Assembly (NCBI GenBank): GCA_956465555.1
Contig: OY101125.1
Span: forward strand, 1,304,501 to 1,368,500
Direction of reading: 5' to 3'
DNA length: 64,000 nucleotides
Origin: Nitzschia sp. pyKryTriq1
Lineage: Eukaryota > Bacillariophyta > Bacillariophyceae > Bacillariales > Bacillariaceae
Below, in pieces: positions 55,244-64,000 of the stretch. The notes below the pieces were generated by a model. It did not search any database. It saw only the letters and a program-made list of their open reading frames with translations, and had not been told where the DNA came from. Position 1 is the stretch's first letter. Every line of letters begins with the position of its first letter. The translations under genes and the position numbers were made by a program.

Positions 55244-57797
55244 ATGAAATTTACTCAATCTTGCCTCTTGGCGGCCTGTGTCGTCGTTAACACCTCTGCA
55301 ACCTCCTCTCCCCGCAAGAACAAGAGCAATGTTCAGCGCCGTACTGAGATGCAGCAAAAGCTCCTGTCTCAAAAGGCTGTTCGGGTCGGTGGACGACAAG
55401 CAGCCGAGCAGCAAGAAGAGCAGCAAGGAGAACAACAAGACTTCTCCATGACTTTCGAGAACTACCCCCTCGCCTATGAGGTCAGATACAAGTCCTGCGG
55501 TGCGCTACCGGTCTTCAGCCAGAAAAGTGCGTCGTTCTTTCAATACAACGACCCCAACCACTATATGGCTGGCTTGGCAGCTTCGGGCTACATCGGTGCT
55601 CAACAATCTTACGTCTTCTTTGATGTCTGCAAAACGAGTTCGTTTGGTAGCCCCTTTGTTAGTACTCGTGACAACGAGAGGAACGGGGAAAACAACAGGG
55701 ACCAAGAACGGAACGAGGAAAACGAACAAGTCAACTGGAACGACTGGAGCCAATGGGGCAACGGAGTCAACTGGAATGACGTGAATGACTGGAGTGAATG
55801 GAGCGAATGGAATGCCGAGAATGAAGCCTACCTAGCAAACCAAGCAAACGAACAAGCCAACGAAGAAGCAAACCAAGCAAACGAACAAGCCAACGAAGAA
55901 AATCGCCAGGATGAGTATGATGAAGAGTTGTGCGGCGAGGACGGAGGATCCTACATGATCGACATGAAATCTTGGATCGACATTATCACCTATCAAGACC
56001 TGGTACAATACGAGGAAAAGAAGTCAGTAATGTCGTACGATGAGGCTTACTGCCAAGCATGTGCGGCATCTATCGACTTCTGCGAGTAAGTGTGCATGTC
56101 ATTTTCTTTCTTCCTACGGTGTTCACATCAAATTCATTCTCTTCGCTCACCACTTGTCAATCTCTCTTTCGTTCCAAAGAGCCCGTTCCGCTGGCAACGT
56201 GCTAGCATCGGATGTCTTCCAAAGCTACGGAATTGGTAGCAGAACTGCCCTCTCCTACTTGGATTTTTCCCTCATCTCTGGCAACTCCTCAGACTCTTCC
56301 TACGATTTTTCTACCACCGCCTCTTGGAATTGGGGTGGTACTACTACTGCTGCTGCTGCAACTACCGCTGCCCCATCAGACGGTACCAGTACTCAAGCTC
56401 CCAGTGAAGAATCAACCAGAATCTACAACTCCAAGTTCACCTCTTCCGAAGGACAACTCTTCGGTTTCAATGTGGCGGAAGGAACCAGCGAGGATATGTC
56501 TATCTTGGTCAGCTGCCCCGTGTGCAACTACCGATGTGGCAACGGTCAAGCCGATGAAGACGAATTCATGAAGGATTATAACATGGAATATGAAGAGGAA
56601 TATGAAAACAACAAGGCAAAGGCGACAGAGGAATACGCGGAGTTTGCCCAACAACTCAGCGAATGTATCCCAACGAATTCCTACTACGATGAAAACATGG
56701 TCTACCCTCTCTATGCTGGATTGATGTGCAACGCGACCTCCAACCGGATCGTGCCCACCATGTTCTTGGACGAGAAGTGCACCCTCTTTCAGTTCCAAGA
56801 GGATTACGCTGCATACATGAGTCAGACGGATTCTGCTGATGATCTCTTTGCCGTTTTCAAATACATGCAGTCTTTGGACCAGAAAGCCGTCCCCTTGTAC
56901 AGGACTCCCACTCCCTTGTCTTGGCCGGATGCTCTTGAGAACTTCGAGAAGATTGTGGAATTCACCCAAGGCAAGGGCGGCTCACATGAGTTTGAGGAAT
57001 TCTTCCAGCAGATGGAGAGTGCCAAATACGCTGCTGCCGAGAATGCCGATGGTAATGCTGATTACCAGAATGGGAATGAGAATGCTGCCAACGACGTTGA
57101 AGACGAATACGTTGAGGAATTTGAGCAAATGTGGTGGCAAGCCTTTTTTGAAGGTTCGTGGCAACCCGTTTTTGAAGGTGGGAAATCCGAAAATGGAGAC
57201 TTGCTTGAGCTTGACTTCGTGGAAGGGATGGACATGACCATGGCCATGGACGTGTATGAGTGTGCCAATGATTTCGAACAAGAAGAGGACGCAAATGGCA
57301 ACATCATGTACTACGATGCCACCAACAACGTATACCTCGATGCCACCAGTACTATCACACTCCAATGGAATGGCGAGGACGAGAACGAACAAGACTTGAC
57401 GGTGCCTTGTGCTGTCATCGGTCTCATGGGAGGTAACTACTCTGCTCTCAACTTGACCACTCCTTATAAGTACTATGCAGCCTACGCCACGGGCGAGGCT
57501 GTGGCTCCTCCTAGCTACACCGTTTGGGTTAAAAAGAGTGGGCTCAGGAAGGCAGGCTACATTGTCCTCATCGTCTTGGCCGCCGTCGTGGGCTCCCTCG
57601 GCTCTCTCTGGGCCATCCGCCATTTCTCTGTAGACAAGTCTGCCCAATCTCTTTTCAACAAGACTTTCCGATCTCGTAACAGCAGGGACAAGCGCATGCC
57701 CCTTATCACGGAGAACGACATGGAGGAGGCGTCCAAGGCCTCCACGGCAAGCACCAAGTCCGACCCTGACATGGACCCTGATACCGTCTCTGTTTAA
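55244..57797 (+). CDS. Large type I membrane protein, Asn/Gln-rich; silicanin-like candidate
   Basis: Two exons, 55244-56085 and 56180-57797, give 819 residues; the 94-base intron is GTAAGT...CCAAAG. MKFTQSCLLAACVVV is a signal peptide. A basic/Gln-rich propeptide-like stretch (RRTEMQQKLLSQKAVRVGG) precedes YEVRYKSCGALPVFSQKSAS. Then comes an Asn/Trp/Glu-rich region with ANQANEQANEE-type repeats, several Cys pairs (YCQACAA, CPVCNYRCGNGQADEDEF), a Thr/Ala linker, a Cys-containing C-terminal ectodomain, one membrane helix (GYIVLIVLAAVVGSLGSLWA) and a 58-residue cytosolic tail. The plan (signal peptide, NQ-rich part, Cys-rich part, one helix, short tail) recalls silicanin-1 of the silica deposition vesicle. 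That link rests on architecture from memory, not on alignment. Confidence 0.6.
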
Positions 57798-58348
57798 GAA
57801 TAAAGATGTCCAGAGGAGTCCTCGTACTACCGGTAGGAGATTACCACATTTGTATATTAGTAGAATACACATGAAGAAATAATGAACAATCTTTTAAAAC
57901 CACTACATCTACGTACCGTGCTTTTAAATGTTCTTTCATCGCCATCTGCTTTAGACCTCTCTCTAAGGGACCTACTAGAGAAAGAGCAAGACACAAGTCT
58001 ACACATAACGACTGTTCGCGGCAACTAATTGCTATTGTCGGGACGACCAACGTCAGCGGCGTGAAGCGTCTCGAGCAGGACAGAGATGCGAATGAGTACC
58101 ATAGTATTACTCAGTCTGCACCTTGCTCTCGCTTTCTCTCCACTTTAGACCCGTAACAGTAGAGAGAGTCGGCTGGTACGTACGAGAGTTCATTACCGGT
58201 AGGTCCATCTTCGGGCTCTAGTTTTTTCCCGGAACGTTTTGAGTCCCGAGCAGTCCGACCCGGTCGACCAACGAATAGTCTACCGGTATACTTCAATCGT
58301 AAAGCAGTGGAGAATACTGGTATGTCTATGAATGATATAAAGGAAATG
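57798..58348. other. Convergent spacer
   Basis: 3' regions of the silicanin-like and cyclase genes; TACCGGTA near 57831, 58195 and 58281. Confidence 0.5.
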
Positions 58349-61300
58349 TTATGGGCTCGGGCCACTTGCAGTCTCAACATTGGTATCCGTTGTTTCTGCT
58401 GCTGATGGGTACAGTTGTTCCACTTCTTCGATCATGCCCTTCAACATCTCCTCGCCTCGCTCTTCCCATTCAGCACGATTCTTCAAGGCATATCCCAAGT
58501 ACTCGTCAGAACTGACACCGAACACACCGCACTCCTTTAGCTTTTTTGACAGAGGGATAATGTAGTTATCAAAAAAGCCAAGTTCCCCCTGGTACCAGAA
58601 TCCACTTGGATCGGCACCCATTCTTCCAGCTTTGTACGCTTGGTACATTTCCTTGAACAACTTGCGGTTCCACTTCTGGTACACATGCCAGTGTTGCATC
58701 GTATGTGAAACGTCAGACGCTTGAATGATATGTTCCATGACAATAGTTGCTCGCAGGTTGTTGACATGATCAGTTGCCAGGCTCTCGTCCCCGTGGAAGG
58801 CCTGATTCCAGCGATCCTTACGAAGCTGCCCAAGTTCTTTGTCGAAGATATCCGTGGCTAGTACCACATTCACAATCAGTTGACGGAATCTCAACATTTC
58901 AGCCCTGGTGCCGAAGATATACTTGCGGAGCTTGTCGAACTGTTTGGACATGAGCATATCCCAAGCCAAATCCAAAGAGTTTTGCTCTGCGACACTCTTG
59001 TTTTGATACATCTCCCCCATACCGGGCTCCTCCTTTACGAGTTGCACATTGGAAACGCCTTGATGGTCTGCATCGTGAATCAATGCAGAAAAGACAATGG
59101 CAAACACAGCCATTGGGTCGGAAGTGAGCCCGTGGCTAAAGTTGTGGATGTCTGCCGCGACTTCACTCCTTCCTTTTTTCAACATGATTTTGGCAGGAGT
59201 AGACACAAGGTCGGGTGTTACGATTCTACTCAAGAGCTTGTTTACACTCATTGTCACATGGCAAGCGTGCTGAAACAGAAAGTTAAAACAATCATGAATG
59301 TGAGTCTCGTCGTCATACGGCATTTACGCCACCATTTTCAGCAGGTCCACTTACCTCAAAATTGTGAAAGGGATTATCACGGTACGAGTCGGCAATCAGG
59401 CTAACATACTCCCGGAGCAGGTCTGAAATGTCGCTTGGAACATTCACCAGCTGGGAGTCTAATGCTGCATCGGCGACTTTGAAATCGAACTTCGGCATGG
59501 TGATGGCTTCTCGCACTTCGTCGAGAGGCATCGAGCCCTCAGGGGCATCATAGCGAAGATCTTCGTTGGCCATGGAAGTTCTCTTGTAGCACCGCTCGTG
59601 GACAATCACAACCTTCTTGATGTGCTCCATCAGAATTTCTGACACCCAATCAACCAATCGACTCTTCTTCATATCGGAACGTCGTGAAGCCTCTGGATCA
59701 TTCTTCAGCATCTCTGAATTTGCATGAAGATCCTCCCCAGAACCAACACTGCTAGCATTGAGATAAGCACTTCCGACGCCGATGGCAAGCCAGTAGGTAT
59801 TCATAGCCCCCTTACCCTTGGCACTCACTTGTTCATCGCGTCTTGTCAACCAAGACTCCTTTCCGTGGTTCCTCAAGAGTTCAGCGGTGGTCTCGGACAC
59901 TTGAATGCGCCCCCTGATCCCCGTGCTCTCCATACGGGCGGCAGTATTGACAGTATCACCGAAGAGTTGGAAACGGGCGCGATCTCCCTTCAAGACGCCA
60001 GCCGTAACACTCCCAGAGTGCATCCCAAATCTCATAGAGAGTTCCCCTGTGTCGGGTCCAAGCGACACTTCTAGATCCTTCAGGACTTCGCCAAGACGCT
60101 GTCATGGCGAGAGAGAGAGAGAGAGAGAGGAAAAAAAACGAACAATAGATGAGACCATAGATGTCGAAAGGCACGATGTATTTCGTAATCATGCCAGAAC
60201 TTTGTTCATCGTACCATCAAACAATCCCACGCAAATTTCGCCATAATGGAAGCGTGATTGCTTTGTGGCTCGGGGAGACCAGTCACAGCCACATACGAGT
60301 CACCGATCGTTTCGACCTTGAAGACACGCCGACGCTTGGCAATGATGTCAAAATTCTGATAGATTTTCTGAAGCAGAAGGAACACTTGCGCTGGTTCCCT
60401 GGTAGAACTCCAGGCCGTAAATCCGGCAATATCCGAAAAGCACACGGTGCAATTGGGGAAGAGATCTGCAATGGGCTGGGCGTCGTCATTCTCATGAGCA
60501 CCGGCATTCAAGAACGATTTCAGTCGATTTTTGGGTGCCACCATAGCATCTCCCTTTCTCTTGTCGTTCTCTACCGCCAACAGACGATCACGAACTTGTT
60601 TCGGCTGTATTTCGATAGGCACGCCGGTGACAAAGAAAAAAGTTAGAACTTCTGGCAGGGCTTCACAAAATGATCTGCAAAGATAAACAAGCACTTACAA
60701 ATAGAGAAGAAACGATCGCGGTCGATTGTGTAGCCTTTGCAAGAATAAGGCGCTGGCGGCGCTCGACAAGGTAATCGTAGAAGAAAAACATGCCAATGGT
60801 GAAAGCAAAAACGGCGGCGACCGACAGACTGATGATGAGAGGATCTTTCGAGACATGGCTGTCATATTGTTGCTGGGTTGGGTACACATGGAAAGTGTAG
60901 GGGCATCCTTTTTGGTTGAGACTGAGGCCACCAATCGTTCCATCGTCGATGATATCGGATCTGAACCTACCGGTGACTTCGTAACTGCCGAACGGCCTTT
61001 CGTGCAGATCTCCAAAGCCTACCGCGTAAGCCTCGTCGCCTTCTAGGTAGTAGGTGAAATTTCCATCGCACACATTGTCCACAACGACATGGATACCCTC
61101 ATTGGATGAGGGAAGAATCTTCCTCAAGTGCGAACGCCAACTGATGATAGATTGCAATACGCCGACAACCTGCTGATCGTTCGCATCGAGCTTGTCAAAG
61201 ATGGGGATCATCAAATTCGAGATTGGATCTCCCGGGTACTCCACTTCCTCGCCTTCTTTGACACTAAGGATCGTGGCAAAAAAAGAAGTGGTGGGATCGG

Positions 61301-62352
61301 GGTGCGAGACTGGTCCGGGTGGTGCTGAAACGAACCGACTCAAGACAGCACCCTTATTTGCAATACAGTCTCTTGCAGTTTGGGATACTCGCGGATCCTC
61401 CAAAATATTTTCGTTCACCAAACTCCTCGTCAGAACAGGAGAGCTCTGCCATCGTGGCAAGAAAGGCCCGTCGACAAGCGACAGAGAGGGTCTTCCCGAC
61501 ACGTCAAACGTATGGAGAGGATCCACCTTTGAATATGTGAGCCAGCCGTTTTCGTCCTGTTCTTTGTTAGTGAGATCACCCAGGCCCTGCTTTGATTGAT
61601 ATTCCAATCCTTCCTCGCTGATCATGGGAACAAGTAAAAGGAGAGTTCAATTGTGAGCAGACATATTTTTCATTATTCCCCTCACGTTCATGTTCATGTT
61701 CTTACATCCAGTAGTTGAATTCGTCAGAGCCGACATATCTCTCCCACTTTGAGAGATCATGAACCGCAACGATCGGATTGATGCTGACATAAATCGCTCC
61801 AGACTGGGTTCTCGCGTTGCCCGCTCGTTCTTGAAACTTTGTCATGGTGAAACGAGGCCATGGGGAATCTACCTCCTCGTCTTGATTTACCAAGGCAGCA
61901 AGACGCAGTTGTTCTTGAGTATCGGCCGTCGCTGCGACGGCGAGAGCACTGACGGCGGTCATCTGCACGATGACTTCCTGCAGCGCGTCTATGATCTTCT
62001 CAGCATTTCCATAATAGAGCGTTTCGAACTCTTCGATTTCGGCGGTACTGGTGAGGTAGTAGACAGTCACCGAGATCGACGCGGCGGCTGCTACGAGAAG
62101 CAAAACCACCAGAATACGGAGACGAAAGACCTGCTTGGTCTCCTTTTTGGCAAGACCATTCTTGATCGCCGCAAAGTCATCTGTGCTGCCGGATCGACCG
62201 GTGCCAGTGAAACTGCTGCTATCCGTGCCAGATTCGTGGCTGCCCGAGTCTTCGTTGCTGGATCTCTCACCATCATCGTCGCTGTTGACTTCAACATTAG
62301 AAAATTCTAACGTTTGCTCCAGCTTCTGTACGGCGTCCTTACGGAGAGACAT
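58349..62352 (-). CDS. Receptor-type nucleotidyl (probably guanylyl) cyclase fused to cyclic-nucleotide phosphodiesterase
   Basis: Five exons, 62352-61706, 61617-60699, 60604-60215, 60098-59355 and 59269-58349, give about 1206 residues. An acidic N-terminus leads to a first helix (RILVVLLLVAAAASISVTVY), an extracellular domain of about 400 residues and a second helix (LIISLSVAAVFAFTIGMFFF). A class III cyclase domain follows: SSLFPKQVRDRLL, FSDIAGFTAWSS (metal Asp), FKVETIGDSYVAVTG and FGDTVNTAARMEST. The Glu in VETIGD is the guanine-type residue; the partner position (RFQLFGD) is Gln rather than Cys or Asp, so GTP is likely but not certain. The C-terminus is a class I phosphodiesterase: HNFEHACHVTMSV, ALIHDADHQGVSN and QASDVSHTMQHW, with the HD metal site complete. 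One protein can thus both make and destroy the messenger. The exon 3 acceptor (ATACAG after a long pyrimidine tract) was chosen because it alone keeps the frame. Confidence 0.9.
60108..60129. repeat. (GA)n microsatellite in a cyclase-gene intron
   Basis: About ten GA units in the intron between exons 3 and 4, next to the exon 4 acceptor. Confidence 0.85.
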
Positions 62353-63160
62353 GGTGGTTGTAACAGTATATCTTCGTCGTCGTTTACGACCAAGCTTTGT
62401 ATGTTTGGCTCTCGATCGTGTGAAAGAAGTGAGAAGCACGTTTTACACTGCCGACTCGTCGCGATCTTGTGAAAGAAGTCAAGGGAGAAGAAGCACGTAC
62501 TACCGCGGCTTAATTCTTTCAGAAGATAATTTAAGTGAGAAGCACCACTACAGTGGCAGTACTTTTTCTCTCTTTTGTGAATAAGCATCGCACATCGTCG
62601 TCGTTGAAGATTCTTTGAATCTTCATGATTCTCATCATGATGATGTTGGATGCCGCCGGCCGACTAATCCCCCCCCCATCCAAATTTTGGCGAACCATTG
62701 TCCCATCAAGTTTTATTTAGGAACCAAAGAAAGGTTCTCTCGAAAGAAAAGTTCTGATTGTTTCAAAGACATATGCCTGATGTTTCTTTTGTCTGCCTCG
62801 CGGTGCTTGGCCGCAAGATGTGCCGTAGAGCATGTACCACGGTACAAATTCTACCTACGACGGAACAGAAGGAATCATACGACTAAACTACTCTCTTACC
62901 ATTTACGCTCTTACTACTATCATTATCAACATCATCACCAAATGCTGACGTCCGTTCAGTTGTCCTCTCGTCTCTTCTTCAATGAGACAAATAATGCATC
63001 CGAAGGGAGATCCTTTGCGAGGGCCTCGCTCCTGCGAATCTCCCTTTGATTGTGCTTGTCGTCTTGATACAGGACACAACGCTTCCTCTTGCCCTTTTGA
63101 AGTATTCGCTCCTTCTCCCCCGCAATGTCGGGACAACTTTCTTGAAGCTCCGTCTTCGAC
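62353..63160. other. Spacer upstream of the cyclase gene
   Basis: Promoter side of the cyclase gene. A minus-strand frame at 63249-62956 would encode a highly charged 97-residue peptide (KSKTELQESCPDIAGEKERI) that might be part of a gene, but I see no domain. Confidence 0.4.
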
Positions 63161-63718
63161 TTGGCAACCTCTTTTTTTGCTACAGAGTGCACGGATGAAA
63201 ATCTTGCATCAAGTTTTGTTTGCGTCTGGTGGTTCTCTTTGCCAAACAATGACTCTTCGAGGTCGCCAATAGTAGGAATAAACTATCGTGCATTCCAATT
63301 TCATCGTACGCTACGGTATTTTCTATCCGAAAGGAAGATCAAAGATTTGAGTGACAATTGGCGCACAAGTAAAACATTTGAGCCATTTCGATCCAAGCTT
63401 GATGGACTTACCTCAGACGAACGCGCTACAAAAGAGAAACTGCCGAGCCAATTCTTTTCCGGTGTCCGGTCACAACTAGAGAAGCATCGATCTCGATATG
63501 TTTGCACACAACGATTGTTGCGCGCAGCATTTGGCGAGCACGAGACATCTGTCTTCGTCGCAAAGCTACTGTTGAATCAAAATATTGACACGGCCTCTGG
63601 AATGGCTCATTCTACTATTCACAATACGTCGGTGGACCTAAAGAAATGGGCGGAGTGGTTAGTTGACAAGACGAAGGATACGATCGACGATATCATTCTG
63701 TCAGCTTTCCAATACGAG
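63161..63718 (+). CDS. Hypothetical protein or gene fragment near the right edge
   Basis: Open frame whose best part, from about 63285 to 63718, reads like protein: LRYFLSERKIKDLSDNWRTS, CTQRLLRAAFGEHETSVFV, VDLKKWAEWLVDKTKDTIDD. The start is unclear, and the frame then runs into the minisatellite, where the translation becomes repetitive. Not recognised. Confidence 0.35.
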
Positions 63719-64000
63719 TATTACATATGTAAAGCTCGTTGTATTACTTATGTAAGGCTCAGGGAATCACCCAAGCCAGTCTGTCAGCCTTCCAATACGA
63801 GTATTTCATATGTAATCATATGTAAGACTCGTATAACTTCTCTAGCCAGTCTGTCACCATTCCTATACGAGTATTACATATGTAAGACTCAATGAATCAC
63901 CCAAGCCAGTCTGTCACCATTCCGATACAAGTATTACATATGTAAGACTCGCAGAATTTCTCAACGCAGTCTGTCAGCCTTCCGATACGAGTATTACATA
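63700..64000. repeat. Minisatellite running off the right edge
   Basis: Five or so degenerate units of roughly 70 bases, each with CAGTCTGTCA, CGAGTATTACATATGTAA and AGACTC-type landmarks. Units differ by small changes and one has a short internal duplication (CATATGTAA twice). The array continues past the window. Confidence 0.85.

Noticed and set aside
56412-57872. Minus-strand frames opposite the silicanin-like gene
   Set aside because: His/Val-rich shadows of Asp/Glu/Asn codons.

Overview
The window reads as nuclear DNA of a diatom (a stramenopile alga with a red-type secondary plastid). The signs are: diatom-type plastid presequences with a signal peptide ending at A|F; a CRAL-TRIO plus DVLLGRG-domain (DUF6824-like) gene pair; a receptor-type nucleotidyl cyclase fused to a phosphodiesterase; a Ty1/copia element; short GT-AG introns of about 90-240 bases; and long gene-poor spacers rich in short palindromes. 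Genes lie on both strands with no operon logic.

Layout. 1-1644: ferric reductase/NADPH-oxidase-type flavocytochrome, cut by the left edge. 2552-7504: two divergent CRAL-TRIO/DUF6824-like paralogues. 7585-13040: tandem pair of leishmanolysin-like (M8) metallopeptidase genes; the duplication carried along the 3' end of the neighbouring CRAL-TRIO gene. 13983-17122: a hypothetical gene and a membrane RING-H2 protein. 17576-22617: two membrane-anchored SAM methyltransferase-like paralogues flanking a hypothetical gene and fragments of a PsbQ-like gene. 23424-24341: plastid-type Mpv17/PMP22 protein. 25271-27121: CENP-S/MHF1-like histone-fold protein with a very long low-complexity tail. 27165-28447: young, internally deleted copia element. 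30226-31102: Hint-like secreted protein. 32425-38775: two C2/membrane genes with psbA between them. 40475-46572: 7TM receptor-like gene, exosome RNase PH subunit, heat shock factor and a long spacer. 46573-57797: UPF3-like protein, a hypothetical gene, a TLC-domain membrane protein, a decaying membrane-protein gene and a large silicanin-like type I membrane protein. 58349-62352: cyclase-phosphodiesterase. The right edge is a minisatellite.

The outstanding item is 35487-36841: a complete gene for the photosystem II reaction-centre protein D1 (PsbA), in nuclear style. It has a GT-AG intron, nuclear-type codon use, and a 60-residue N-terminal extension with a signal peptide and the A|F plastid-import motif. 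The D1 part lines up with the standard 360-residue D1 precursor without gaps, and all manganese, TyrZ, chlorophyll, iron and QB positions I checked are kept. To my knowledge psbA is plastid-encoded in photosynthetic eukaryotes (on minicircles in dinoflagellates), so an apparently functional, import-ready nuclear copy would be a new kind of gene transfer. A PsbQ-like fragment lies in the same window, but I see no functional link between the two.

Exon borders are my own reading of splice signals, frames and paralogue comparison; no transcript data were available. Coordinates of multi-exon genes run from start codon to stop codon.
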